Positions 34,435-42,864 of a DNA stretch of 64,000 nt are shown here, piece after piece. The DNA lies in assembly GCA_964432595.1 (NCBI GenBank), contig CAYSOF010000002.1, forward strand, positions 186,001-250,000, read 5' to 3'. Origin of the DNA: DASYLJ01 sp964432595. GTDB taxonomy: Bacteria; Desulfobacterota; Binatia; DP-6. Each line of letters starts with the position of its first letter. Positions within the stretch are counted from its first letter, which is position 1. The position numbers were made by a program, and so were the translations under genes. The notes below the pieces were generated by a model. It saw only the letters and a list, made by a program, of their open reading frames with translations. It was not told the origin of the DNA and did not search any database.

Positions 34435-35569
34435 ACGCGCGCCACAGATACCAGCTCGCCACCGAGCGGTAGGGCCGCCAGCGCTCCGCGCGCCGCGTGA
34501 TCGCGTCGGCCGGCGCGAGCGCGTCGCCGGTGCGGAACACGAGCGCGAAGCCCTTCCGGATGCCGAAGTCGGCGACCGGCAGGACGTCCGGCCGGCCGAG
34601 CCGGAACATGAGCAGCATCTCCGCCGTCCAGCGGCCGATGCCGCGGACGGCGGTCAGCGCGGCGACGATGGCGTCGTCGTCCATGGCGCCGAGCTTGCGG
34701 AGCGTCGGCACCGTTCCGGCGACGGTGCGCTCCGCGAGATCGCGCAGGCTCGCCGTCTTCGCCCGCGACAGGCCGGCGCCGCGCAGCGTCTCGTCGCTGG
34801 CGGCGAGGATGCCGTCGGGCGTGATCCGGCGCTTCGGGAACAGCGCTTCGACGCGCGCGTGGATCGTCGCGGCCGCCTTGCCGTTCAGCTGCTGGTAGAC
34901 GATCGCCTCGGCGAGCGCGCCGAAGACGTCCTTCGTGTGCTTGAGCTCGAGCGCGAACGCGCCGGTGCGCTGCATGTGCCGCCCGAGCACCGGGTCGGCC
35001 GTAGCGACGTGACGAACGGCGGCGTCGCCGTCGAAGGGCAGGGCGCGCTGCGCGATCCGCACCGGCGACTGCTCGATCGCGAGCAGCCGATCCTTCGTCA
35101 CGAGACCGCCGAACGCCGAGAAGCCGCCGGCCTTCCCGCCCGCCCCCAGCACGCGATGGCAGGGCACGACGACGGGGAACGGGTTCGTCGCCATGGCGCG
35201 GCCGATCGCCCGCGCCGCGCCGGGCGATCCGGCCAGCTGCGCGAGCTCGCCGTAGGACACGGTGCGGCCCGACGGGACGCGGCGGAGCGCGTCGTAGACG
35301 CGCAGGGTGAACGGCGACACCCGCGACGGATCGAGGCGCACGCGGCTCAGGTCCTGGGGCCGGCCGCCGAGATGCGCACGGACGCGGTCGACGGTCTCGC
35401 GGATCCATTTCGGGCCGGCGTCCTCGGTGTCGGCGTCCGGCGAGCGTCGCCCGAGGCGGGTGCGGGTCGCGGCAGCCGTCGACTCGGGCAGCTGGATCGC
35501 GCTGATGCCGGCGTCGTTCCACGCGAGGCCCATCGGGCCGATGGCGGTGTCGAAGATCGTGTAGGGCAC
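34427..35569 (-). CDS. Fused O6-alkylguanine-DNA methyltransferase and AlkA-type 3-methyladenine glycosylase
   Basis: 380 residues in two halves. The first (about 1-170) is an Ogt/MGMT protein: RVYDALRRVPSGRTVSYGEL, then NPFPVVVPCHRVLGAGGK with the suicidal methyl-acceptor C137 in the intact PCHRV motif, and GGLVTKDRLLAIE. The second (about 190-380) is an HhH-GPD glycosylase: GALAEAIVYQQLNGKAA, TVRGIGRWTAEMLLMFRLGR and catalytic Asp D334 in LPVADFGIRKG. The two activities handle O6-alkylguanine by direct transfer and N3-alkyladenine by base excision. There is no Ada zinc/phosphotriester domain. It starts nine bases after an AraC-type regulator, an arrangement that separates what Ada combines. 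Cytoplasmic DNA repair is near certain, and co-expression with the regulator is inferred. Confidence 0.92.
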   Translation of the reverse strand: MPYTIFDTAIGPMGLAWNDAGISAIQLPESTAAATRTRLGRRSPDADTEDAGPKWIRETVDRVRAHLGGRPQDLSRVRLDPSRVSPFTLRVYDALRRVPSGRTVSYGELAQLAGSPGAARAIGRAMATNPFPVVVPCHRVLGAGGKAGGFSAFGGLVTKDRLLAIEQSPVRIAQRALPFDGDAAVRHVATADPVLGRHMQRTGAFALELKHTKDVFGALAEAIVYQQLNGKAAATIHARVEALFPKRRITPDGILAASDETLRGAGLSRAKTASLRDLAERTVAGTVPTLRKLGAMDDDAIVAALTAVRGIGRWTAEMLLMFRLGRPDVLPVADFGIRKGFALVFRTGDALAPADAITRRAERWRPYRSVASWYLWRACD

Positions 35570-35578
35570 GGCTGGCGT

Positions 35579-36427
35579 CTACCGCACCATGCGCAGCGCG
35601 ACTTTGCGAATCTTGCTCTGCCGCATCTCGCGCGGCGAGCAACCGAGGGCCTGGCGAAACGACCGGTTGAAGTTCGCCAGGTCGGCGAACCCGGCCGCGT
35701 AGGCGACGTCGGTGACTGGCGCCTCGGTGTCGAGGAGCAGGGCCGCGGCCCGGCTGAGCCGCGACTGCACGAGGAACTGGTGGGGCGTCACGCCGAGCGC
35801 GCGCTTGAAGGAGCGCAGGAAATGGAACGGGCTCAGGCCGGCGTGCGCCGCGATCTCGGCAAGGCTCAGCGGTCCCTCGGCGTGGTCCTCGATGAATCGG
35901 CAGGCGGCGACGGCGCGGCGCCGCTCCGCCCACGTCACCGGCTCGATCGGCAGCGGCCGGTCGCTCTGGCTGCGCAGCAGATCGGCCGCGAGCACGCGGA
36001 CGATCTCCTCCGCCGACGGCGGCAGCGGCTGCCCGGTGCCCAGCAGGCTCTTCGCCCATGCGAAGTGCCGCGCGCGCGTCGCCGCCGCGGGCTGGCGGAA
36101 TCCCCGCGCGCGGACGCCGGCCTCGCGCGCGATCTCCTCGAGCGTCTCCGGCCCGAACGACAGCGACACGCAGCGGTCCCCGCGGCCGTGCTCGTGCGAG
36201 CAGATGAACGTCTGCCCGACGTTGCCGAGCATCACCGCGCCCGGCGTCATGGTCATCGTCGTGCGGCCGCTGCGGTACTGGAACGTGCCTTCGTAGACGA
36301 GACCGATCGTGTAGCTCGTGTGCTGCTCTTCGAACGGGCGGTCCTCGGGGCCGAACGTGCACGTGTACTCGTGCACGCGGAGATCGGCGAAGCAGCCGAT
36401 CTGTCGGGACGGCACCGCCTCGAGCAT
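35579..36427 (-). CDS. AraC-family transcriptional regulator
   Basis: 282 residues from ATG 36427 (MLEAVPSRQI). An N-terminal cupin-like ligand/dimer domain (YTCTFGPEDRPFEEQHTS, TMTPGAVMLGNVGQTF, CSHEHGRGDRCVSLSFGP) is followed by the two helix-turn-helix units of AraC (LSLAEIAAHAGLSPFHFLRS, then TDVAYAAGFADLANFNRSFR). The N-terminal domain lacks the four zinc cysteines of Ada, so it is not a methyl-phosphotriester sensor. It lies nine bases upstream of the Ogt-AlkA fusion on the same strand and presumably controls it, with an unidentified effector. A 32-bp inverted repeat in the promoter region (36464-36495) is a possible operator. Confidence 0.9.
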   Translation of the reverse strand: MLEAVPSRQIGCFADLRVHEYTCTFGPEDRPFEEQHTSYTIGLVYEGTFQYRSGRTTMTMTPGAVMLGNVGQTFICSHEHGRGDRCVSLSFGPETLEEIAREAGVRARGFRQPAAATRARHFAWAKSLLGTGQPLPPSAEEIVRVLAADLLRSQSDRPLPIEPVTWAERRRAVAACRFIEDHAEGPLSLAEIAAHAGLSPFHFLRSFKRALGVTPHQFLVQSRLSRAAALLLDTEAPVTDVAYAAGFADLANFNRSFRQALGCSPREMRQSKIRKVALRMVR

Positions 36428-36463
36428 GTGCCGATCGTACTGTGTCCCGGCGGCCGGGTCACC

Positions 36464-36495
36464 CCGGATGAGCCGGTCCGCCTGGCAACATCCGG
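36464..36495. promoter_or_regulatory. CCGGAT inverted repeat upstream of AraC gene
   Basis: CCGGAT at 36464-36469 is mirrored by ATCCGG at 36490-36495, with a 20-bp spacer, inside the 150-bp gap between the AraC regulator and the divergent lipoprotein gene. Arms spaced by about two helical turns fit AraC-family or dimeric regulator sites. Six-base arms occur by chance in GC-rich DNA, so confidence is low. Confidence 0.25.
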
Positions 36496-36577
36496 ACCTC
36501 ACTGATTCGCGATGCGATAGCGGCCGAGCGTAACCGTGATGCGCCTCGCGGGTTGCGCGCCCGCGGAGGGAGGCATC

Positions 36578-37285
36578 ATGCGAAGAGTCCTGCTCGCTGT
36601 CGTCGTCGCCGGCGTCGTCGGGTGCGGGACCGGGTACAACCGGGGTGCGCTGGAAGCCGGTCTGCGCGCGGCCAATCCGGTGTACGTGTCGTCGGAGCAA
36701 TCGGTGGAGGAGATCGAGCGCGCGAAGCCGCAGCTCATCCTGCCGGCGCGGATCGCGGTCGCCCCGCCGACCGACGGGCCGTCGCGGACGTGGAGCCCGG
36801 ACGAGGTGCGCGTCATCGAATCGTGGGCCGAGCCGCTGCGCGCCGCGGGCATCGCGAGCGAGCTGCTGATCCTACCGTCCGGCCTCGTCGACGGCGGTCC
36901 CTGCGATCCGGCCGACCATCGCTGCAAGCTGCGCGCCCAGCGCTCGGCCGCCGCCCGGACGAGGGCGGATGCGCTGCTGGTGGTGCACCTGGCGACGGCG
37001 ACCGACGAGTACGTGAATCCCGCGAGCCTGCTCTACCTGACGATCGTCGGGATGTGGGTGGCGCCCGGCACGCACCGGAACGCGCTCACGATCGCCGATG
37101 GCGTCCTCCTCGACAACCGCAACGAGTACCTCTACGCGTTCGCGCGTGGCGAGGGCGAGAACCGCGTCGTCCGCCCGGTGATGTTCACGGACGAGCAGGC
37201 CGTCATGGCGACGTCGCGCGTCGAGGCGCTGCAGTCGTTCGGCGAGGCGTTCGTGGCCCAGGCGCGCGGTCTCACGCCCCGCTGA
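36578..37285 (+). CDS. Lipoprotein of unknown function
   Basis: 235 residues from ATG 36578, chosen because a GGAGGGAGGCATC ribosome site precedes it and the lipobox (VVAGVVGCGTG) sits at a normal distance; an upstream ATG at 36536 would place the Cys too far in. The mature part contains VYVSSEQSVEEIERAKPQLI, PARIAVAPPTDGPSRTWSPD, a Cys pair in GGPCDPADHRCKLR, and ADALLVVHLATATDEYVNPA. It looks like a soluble alpha/beta lipoprotein. I do not recognise a named family. Its 3' end overlaps the APH-like gene by 14 bases, convergently. Promoter region shared with the AraC gene. Confidence 0.75.
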   Translation: MRRVLLAVVVAGVVGCGTGYNRGALEAGLRAANPVYVSSEQSVEEIERAKPQLILPARIAVAPPTDGPSRTWSPDEVRVIESWAEPLRAAGIASELLILPSGLVDGGPCDPADHRCKLRAQRSAAARTRADALLVVHLATATDEYVNPASLLYLTIVGMWVAPGTHRNALTIADGVLLDNRNEYLYAFARGEGENRVVRPVMFTDEQAVMATSRVEALQSFGEAFVAQARGLTPR

Positions 37286-38180
37286 CGAAGCGCTGGAACA
37301 TCATGCGTGCGTCGGCGACGAGGGCCGGCCCGGGGTTCGGTCGCGACAGGAAGTCGGCCCACGCCATCAGGTCGGCGAGCCGGCTCATCCGGCGCCACGC
37401 GCGCGGCAGCGGACCGTAGCCGTCGGCGACGGCGGCGGCGAACCCGTCGTCGTCGCCGCGGGGTGGGCGCAGCAGGTTCCCGAAGTCGACGAACGGCGCG
37501 CCGCTGAACGCGAACTCCCAGTCGAGCACCGCCACGACCGCGTCGCCGCGAACCAGCACGTTCGAGCCGTTGAAGTCGCTGTGCGTGAGGCATGGTGGGC
37601 CGGTCCAGTCGTGGAGGAGCACGCCGTCGCGCTCGGCGTCGCGAAGGACGGCGTCGACCAGGGCGGGGTCGGCGAGGTGGTTGCGTCCGGGGCCGTCGAC
37701 GAGGACGGCGCGGAGGAAGGCGAGCACGCCGGCGCCGTCGACCGGGACCGGCTGGGCGACCTCGAGGCGTTCGTCGAGGAAGCCCGTGCGCGGGAACGTG
37801 AACGAGTGGATGGCGGCGAGCGTCGCGCCGATGGCGCGGGCGAGGGCGGGCGACGGTCGCACCTGGTCGAGGCGTGCGGCGTCGACCCACTCCATCACCG
37901 CGTAGGGACGTCCGGTGACCACGGCGTGCAGGACGCGCGGTACCGGAACCCGATCGGCGACGAGTGCCAGCAGTGCGAGCTCTTTGGCGGCCTGTGTCGG
38001 ATCGCGGGTCCAGAGCCGCAGGAGGACCGGGCCGGTGGCGGTGTCCACGCGGAGGTTCGTGTTCGCGAGCCCGCCGGCGGCGTGGGCAATCGAGAGGACG
38101 GTGCGATCCGGGATGAGCGCGGCGACGTCCTCGCGCGACAGGTCGAGCGCAGGCTGCCCACGGCTCCACCGCTCACGCAT
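37272..38180 (-). CDS. APH/choline-kinase-like phosphotransferase
   Basis: 302 residues from ATG 38180 (MRERWSRG); 38207 would add nine. It is an aminoglycoside-phosphotransferase-fold protein: Gly-rich GGLANTNLRVDTATGP, YAVMEWVDAARLDQV hinge, catalytic loop CLTHSDFNGSNVLV and metal motif VAVLDWEFAFSGAPFVDFG. The fold covers antibiotic resistance kinases, choline kinases and protein kinase-like repair enzymes, so the substrate is open. The start overlaps the stop of the HNH gene by eight bases. Confidence 0.88.
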   Translation of the reverse strand: MRERWSRGQPALDLSREDVAALIPDRTVLSIAHAAGGLANTNLRVDTATGPVLLRLWTRDPTQAAKELALLALVADRVPVPRVLHAVVTGRPYAVMEWVDAARLDQVRPSPALARAIGATLAAIHSFTFPRTGFLDERLEVAQPVPVDGAGVLAFLRAVLVDGPGRNHLADPALVDAVLRDAERDGVLLHDWTGPPCLTHSDFNGSNVLVRGDAVVAVLDWEFAFSGAPFVDFGNLLRPPRGDDDGFAAAVADGYGPLPRAWRRMSRLADLMAWADFLSRPNPGPALVADARMMFQRFVSGA

Positions 38181-39417
38181 CACAGAGCCCCGAGACGGCG
38201 TCGGCATAGCTGGGCGGCCGGAAGTCGCAGTTCGGAAAGCTCGTCATGGCATCGATGTGGATGCCGTCGTCGGTGTTGCGGGCGCGCAGGGTCTCGACGG
38301 CGTCCTCGCCGAAGACTGGCGGCGTCCAATGCAGGCGGATCAGCGTGCCGTTCTTCCAGTAGAACCGGAAGCCTTCGCCGTCGTCCCGCACGATGCGCAC
38401 ACCGGCCTCGTGGACGTAGGTGTGGTGGCGCCGGCAGAGCGAGCAGAGGTTGTCGAGCGTCGTCGGACCGCCGTGTGACCACGGCACGACGTGATGTCCG
38501 TCGACGAAGCGGTTGGTGCAGCCGGGAAAGCGACAGCCGCGGTCACGCAGGTGCATGGCGCGACGGAGGAGCGTCGGGATGGTCCGCCTGCGGCGGCCGA
38601 CCTCGACGACGTTTCCGCGGAAATCTTCCCGCACCGCCACGACCGCTGCGTCGCACAGCAGACGATCGGTCGTCGAGCGGGGCAGCGCGGTGCCGTCGTC
38701 GTCGAGCGTCCCGCCGATCTCGGGATCGCCGTCGGCATCGACGTGGACGATGACCTCGACGGCCGGACCCGCGCCGGCGCCGTTCAGGTAGGCCTCGGCC
38801 ACGGCGACCAGGGCATCGGCCCGATGCGCGCTCGCGAGGCGCGTTCCCGCGGAAACGTCCCGCTCGCTCCACGCCCGGCTCCGCGCGACCTCGAGCGCCT
38901 TGCGGATCGCGGCGGCCTCGTCGGCGGTCACCTGGATGTCGAAGCGGACGAGTCCCAACGTGCTCTCCCGCTCGCGAACCCAGCGCAGCTCGTCCTTGAG
39001 CTCGGACTGCTCGGTGGCGTTGCGCATCGCGAGGCGATACCCGCGGCAGATGCGTTCGAGCTGCGACGCGGTCGCGCAGCGCGCCAGCTCGAGCAATGTG
39101 CCTTCGTTCGCGGCGGTCGCGACGCGGGTGATCGCGCGCACTTTGGAGTAGCTGACCTGGCCGTGCCGGAACGCCTCGTCGAGCGCCGGAAGCGACTCCA
39201 GCGCTCGCGCGACGCGCACCTGCTCGCGCGCGGCGCCGAGATCCATCCCGACGCGCCACGCGAGCCAGTGCGCGCAGCTGCGTGCGCCCTGGTCGGCCCA
39301 TCCACCTCCTTCGTCGAACCGAGCGACGAGCTGCAGGAAGCGATGGGTCGCGGCGTCGAGGTGCGCGGCGAGCTCGGCGATCTCGTCGGCGAGACGCTCT
39401 CCGTCGGCGGTGTTCAT
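38173..39417 (-). CDS. DUF222/HNH endonuclease (13E12-repeat family)
   Basis: 414 residues. The N-terminal DUF222 region (helical, LAAHLDAATHRFLQLVARFD, SYSKVRAITRVATAANEGTL, RICRGYRLAMRNATEQSEL) covers about residues 1-270. The C-terminal HNH nuclease is LRDRGCRFPGCTNRFVDGHH, with VVPWSHGGPTTLDNLCSLC and RRHHTYVHE supplying the zinc cysteines and catalytic His/Asn. The family is best known in actinobacteria as the 13E12 repeat. Its biological role is unsettled, though mobile or selfish behaviour is suspected because it often appears as multicopy repeats. It is followed by an APH-like gene with an eight-base overlap. The 259 bp upstream to the next gene contain only a weak hairpin. Confidence 0.9.
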   Translation of the reverse strand: MNTADGERLADEIAELAAHLDAATHRFLQLVARFDEGGGWADQGARSCAHWLAWRVGMDLGAAREQVRVARALESLPALDEAFRHGQVSYSKVRAITRVATAANEGTLLELARCATASQLERICRGYRLAMRNATEQSELKDELRWVRERESTLGLVRFDIQVTADEAAAIRKALEVARSRAWSERDVSAGTRLASAHRADALVAVAEAYLNGAGAGPAVEVIVHVDADGDPEIGGTLDDDGTALPRSTTDRLLCDAAVVAVREDFRGNVVEVGRRRRTIPTLLRRAMHLRDRGCRFPGCTNRFVDGHHVVPWSHGGPTTLDNLCSLCRRHHTYVHEAGVRIVRDDGEGFRFYWKNGTLIRLHWTPPVFGEDAVETLRARNTDDGIHIDAMTSFPNCDFRPPSYADAVSGLCDA

Positions 39418-39594
39418 GAAGCCCTTGTACCATGGGGGTTTCAGACACCGTGGGAGAGGGCGGGAACGACGCGCGCGCGCGCGGACGCTGCGCGTGCGCC
39501 GGTGGGCCGAATACGTTCGATAGGCGCGATTGGGCGACGTCAGGCGGGCGGCTATGTCGGTGCGGCGTGTGGAAATCAGGGGTCGGCTGAAAAC

Positions 39595-39615
39595 TTGTCA
39601 ATAAGGCGGTGACAA
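39595..39615 (-). terminator. Weak hairpin between the HNH and NucS-like genes
   Basis: On the minus strand TTGTCA pairs with TGACAA across a nine-base loop (39615 to 39595) and is followed by GTTTTC. It lies about 60 bases beyond the stop of the NucS-like gene and before the HNH start. The stem is AT-rich and short and the T run modest, so it may be a terminator or a binding site. The rest of the 259-bp stretch 39418-39676 shows nothing else. Confidence 0.3.
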
Positions 39616-39676
39616 TTGTTGGCTGACCGCATCCGAACGTCGCCGTCGCCTCCATTTGCTGGGAGTCTCGGAGGCG

Positions 39677-40390
39677 TCACTCCACTCGTTCGAATGCAAA
39701 TTTGAACCGGTATCGGCAGAGCCGCACGCCGCGTACTGCCCGCGCAGCGAACAGGACCTTCGGGTGGAAGTCCTCGGCGATCAAAAGCCCGCGAACGGGG
39801 ACCTTCTCTTCGGCAGCAACGACGCCAATGTACGCAAGCAACTGTGTCATCGCATCTGGGCGCGCCATGCCCGCCTTGAGCTCGATGACGACGAGTGCGC
39901 CGGAGGCATCCCGAGCGCAAATATCGATGCGCCCTGCCTCGCAGGATCGCTCCTTGCCTCCATCATCAACGACGAGCCCGTCTTCGAGCTGCTGTAGGTT
40001 CGCCCGTAGCGCGGCTTGAAGGTCGCGCTCGAGACCGAACGTGATCTCTGTTGCCGCGTCTAGCTGCTCCACCTGAAGTGCCGCGACACTCGGTCCGTCA
40101 TCTCCGCGCTCGAGCAATTCGTCGTTGAGGGCTTTGCGCGCTCGGTATCCTTTGAGGACGTTTTGTCCTTCGGGTCCATTGCCGGCCGGCCAGTATCGCG
40201 AGAAGAACTGCTCGAGCAGGCCCTCGCGGTCGAAGAGATCGACGAACTCTCCCTTTCTCACCCGAGTGCGCTTCCCGGGAACTCCTGGGTGAATCGGCTT
40301 GGCGAGAATCGCGCTAGCCGAGCTGGCGAGGCCGTGAGCGCCGGCGAATGCCACCGCGTCTGCGATCTGGAAGAATTTCCTCACTGCCAT
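39677..40390 (-). CDS. NucS-like (PD-(D/E)XK) endonuclease domain protein
   Basis: 237 residues from ATG 40390 (MAVRKFFQIADAVAF). The C-terminal half matches the NucS nuclease domain: E121 in GLERDLQAAL, then D156 in AGRIDICARD and E170-x-K172 in VVIELKAG, with DAMTQLLAYIG following, the classical PD-(D/E)XK layout with the Gln in the expected place. The usual N-terminal single-strand-binding half of NucS is replaced by an unfamiliar region (KRTRVRKGEFVDLFDREGLL, EQFFSRYWPAGNG). NucS family proteins cut mismatched or branched DNA. The gene region reads about 55-62% GC against 70-80% nearby, suggesting horizontal arrival. It is next to PlsB (44 bp gap). Confidence 0.8.
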   Translation of the reverse strand: MAVRKFFQIADAVAFAGAHGLASSASAILAKPIHPGVPGKRTRVRKGEFVDLFDREGLLEQFFSRYWPAGNGPEGQNVLKGYRARKALNDELLERGDDGPSVAALQVEQLDAATEITFGLERDLQAALRANLQQLEDGLVVDDGGKERSCEAGRIDICARDASGALVVIELKAGMARPDAMTQLLAYIGVVAAEEKVPVRGLLIAEDFHPKVLFAARAVRGVRLCRYRFKFAFERVE

Positions 40391-40434
40391 CGTCAATGTC
40401 CCTAAAGCGACTTGGATGCCGGGGCCACCCAGCC

Positions 40435-42822
40435 CTACGGAATCAACCGCGCCACGCGCGCCGCGACGAGCGCCTCGACGGCATCCGCCCGCCGCACCGC
40501 CGACCGGATCTCTTCCGCGAACGCGCGACGTCGCGCGTGCAGCTCCGGCGTTCCCGGCTCGAGCAATCCCCGGTTGTTCGCCAGCCGCAGCGCGTTCTCG
40601 AAGAGCACCTTCGAGACCGACTCCGGATTCGAGATCCGCCGCTGCAGCAGGTACTGCTTGCCGACACCGAGGCAGCGCTCGACGAGCTTCGGCTGATCGA
40701 TCGGATGCGCCGGGCTCTCGCGCTCGAGCGTGTCGCCCACCACCTGATAGGCGTGCAGGAACGGACGCAGGATGCGGTGCGCGTTGAACGGCCGGAACGA
40801 TCGCACGAGCGACTGGATCGCCGCCGGTCCCCGCAGCGCCGACTCCCACTTCGGATCGTGCAGCGCGATCTCCTCGACGAGCTGGGCGCGGAACGCGTCC
40901 TTTTCCGCGAAGAAGAACTCGAACTTCAGCAGGTCGCGCAGCCGCATCGCCTCGTCCCAGAACGTGCCGCGCCGATCCTCGACGTGATCCTCGCCGGCCC
41001 TCAGCAGCGCCAGCTCCGCAATGCCCGCGTTGACGAAGAAGTGGATGATCGTGTTGCGGTAGTATGCCGCGGTCAGCGCCTGGTCGGGCGCGATCGCGTA
41101 CACCGCCTCCGGCCCCTCCGCGTAGCGGGTGACGACGCCGCTCTCGACGAGCGCGTCGAGCGCGCGCTGCACGCCCGCCTCCGTGTCGAGGTCGATCTCG
41201 ACCGTCGTCGGCAGTCGACGGCGGCGGATGTAGGTGACGAGATTGCCGAGCGCCACCACCATCTCGGGGACGCTGAGCGCGCGATCGCCGCGGCCGAGCA
41301 ACGCCAGCGCCACCAGCGACGTCGGCGTCATCGGCGTCACGTCGTTGATGCGGACCGACACCTCGAACGCGAGCTTCTGCACGGCGAGCGTCTGCTCCTC
41401 CTCCTCCGACGTCGTGCCCGGCTCCGCGTGCGGGTCGGGCGGGCCGATCATCTTCGCCAGCGACACCGGCTCGCCGAAGCGGATGTGGATGTCGCCGAAG
41501 CGCCGCCGCAGCCCGCGCACGACGTTGACGAACCAGCCGAAGCCCTCCTTCTGCTTCTTCCCGCCGCGCTGCTCCGTCGTGTACGCACCGACGTCCTGGA
41601 TCTGGTCGTACGCGATCGCGACGGGAATGAGATGGACGTCCTCGCTCTTGCCGCGACGGTAGGCGTCGACGACGTTCGCGAGCAGCCCGAAGCGCGGCGG
41701 CAGCAGCTTGCCGGAGCGCGAGCGCCCGCCCTCGATGTACCACTCGAGGGAGAAGCGCTTCTCGATCAGGTAGTCGATGTAGTGGCGCAGGACGAACTTG
41801 TAGACCGGGTTGTCCTTGAACGTCCGGCGGATGAAGAACACGCCGCTCCGGCGGATGAGCGGCCCCACCGGGAAGAAGTTCATGTTGATGCCGCCGGCCG
41901 TGTGATTCGGCGGGTGGCCGTTCTCGTGCAGCGCATACTGCAGCACGAGGTGGTCCAGGTTCGACTTGTGCGACGGCAGGAACACGACGGGATGGCGCTG
42001 CGCCAGGTTGTAGATGCGCGTCAGCTGCGCGTGGTCGTAGTGCAGCGCCTCGCCGTAGCCCTGCGTGTAGAGCGTGTGGATGAGCTTCGCGGTGAGGTCG
42101 ATGACGTACGGGCTGTGCGTCGCCCGGATCTCGTGGAGGTAGCCCTGCGCCTCGCGCAGCACCTCGGCCTCGGAGCGGCCGACGTCGTGCGCGAGGCGCG
42201 CGATGCCGCCGCGGAACGCGGGGCGCGACAGGATGTCCTCGGCGACGAAGCGCGGGACCTTGTAGCGCAGGCCGCGCACGCGGCGCTCGGCGCGCTCGAG
42301 TGCCAGGCCCGCCTGCCGCGCGACGAACTCGGCGAGGCCCGTCGTCTCGCTCGACCCGGGGCCGCCCGCGTGCACCCAGCGGTCGCGCAGCTCGCTGACC
42401 GTCGCCGCGTCGCCGGCGACGACCTGGAAGCGCTCGGGCGAGCGGCATGCCATCCACTGCCGGACCTTGCCCGGATCGCGCGGGTCGCCGAAGAGCACGA
42501 GCCGCGCGAGGCGCCGCAGCCAGCCGCGCCGGCGCCGCGGCGGTGTCAGCCACGCGACGCGCAGCGGCGTCAGCAAGGGATCGTCGTCGCCCGCGAGCGC
42601 GGCCTCGAGCCGCGGATCGAGGCGGGCGCGCCGGCGTCCACGACGGCGGCGCGACGGCGGGATCGGGATGGCGTCCCACGGGACGCCCGGCAGCTTGTGA
42701 TGCTCCTTGATCCAGTCGAGCAGCAAGCGCTGCTCGATGCCGCTCGACGCATCCAGCAGGAACACGACGCGGCCCTCGGCGAGGGGGGCGTCCTGTTCGA
42801 CCTGCCGGCTCGCGCGCGCCAT
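40435..42822 (-). CDS. plsB: Glycerol-3-phosphate 1-O-acyltransferase PlsB
   Basis: 795 residues from ATG 42822, close to the 807 of E. coli PlsB. The acyltransferase block I is PSHKSNLDHLVLQYAL with catalytic H285 and D290. Later blocks are PLIRRSGVFFIRRTFKDN, EWYIEGGRSRSGKLLPPRFG and LIPVAIAYDQIQDV. It transfers an acyl chain to position 1 of glycerol-3-phosphate at the inner membrane, the first step of phospholipid synthesis. It is divergent from the HAD-PlsC fusion with 42 bp between, so lysophosphatidate and phosphatidate synthesis may be co-regulated. A very basic stretch (PPSRRRRGRRRARLDPRL) near residue 55 is unusual but acceptable for a membrane-surface enzyme. Confidence 0.93.
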   Translation of the reverse strand: MARASRQVEQDAPLAEGRVVFLLDASSGIEQRLLLDWIKEHHKLPGVPWDAIPIPPSRRRRGRRRARLDPRLEAALAGDDDPLLTPLRVAWLTPPRRRRGWLRRLARLVLFGDPRDPGKVRQWMACRSPERFQVVAGDAATVSELRDRWVHAGGPGSSETTGLAEFVARQAGLALERAERRVRGLRYKVPRFVAEDILSRPAFRGGIARLAHDVGRSEAEVLREAQGYLHEIRATHSPYVIDLTAKLIHTLYTQGYGEALHYDHAQLTRIYNLAQRHPVVFLPSHKSNLDHLVLQYALHENGHPPNHTAGGINMNFFPVGPLIRRSGVFFIRRTFKDNPVYKFVLRHYIDYLIEKRFSLEWYIEGGRSRSGKLLPPRFGLLANVVDAYRRGKSEDVHLIPVAIAYDQIQDVGAYTTEQRGGKKQKEGFGWFVNVVRGLRRRFGDIHIRFGEPVSLAKMIGPPDPHAEPGTTSEEEEQTLAVQKLAFEVSVRINDVTPMTPTSLVALALLGRGDRALSVPEMVVALGNLVTYIRRRRLPTTVEIDLDTEAGVQRALDALVESGVVTRYAEGPEAVYAIAPDQALTAAYYRNTIIHFFVNAGIAELALLRAGEDHVEDRRGTFWDEAMRLRDLLKFEFFFAEKDAFRAQLVEEIALHDPKWESALRGPAAIQSLVRSFRPFNAHRILRPFLHAYQVVGDTLERESPAHPIDQPKLVERCLGVGKQYLLQRRISNPESVSKVLFENALRLANNRGLLEPGTPELHARRRAFAEEIRSAVRRADAVEALVAARVARLIP

Positions 42823-42836
42823 CCGGCGGGATACTA

Positions 42837-42851
42837 CGACGATCGCCGTCG
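42837..42851. promoter_or_regulatory. CGACG-ATCGC-CGTCG inverted repeat between plsB and HAD-PlsC
   Basis: CGACG at 42837-42841 and CGTCG at 42847-42851 are exact inverted arms around a five-base centre, in the middle of the 42-bp gap between two divergent phospholipid genes. A small palindrome here would suit a shared operator or promoter element. In this GC-rich background five-base arms are common, so support is weak. Confidence 0.25.
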
Positions 42852-42864
42852 CCGGTGGTAGCGC

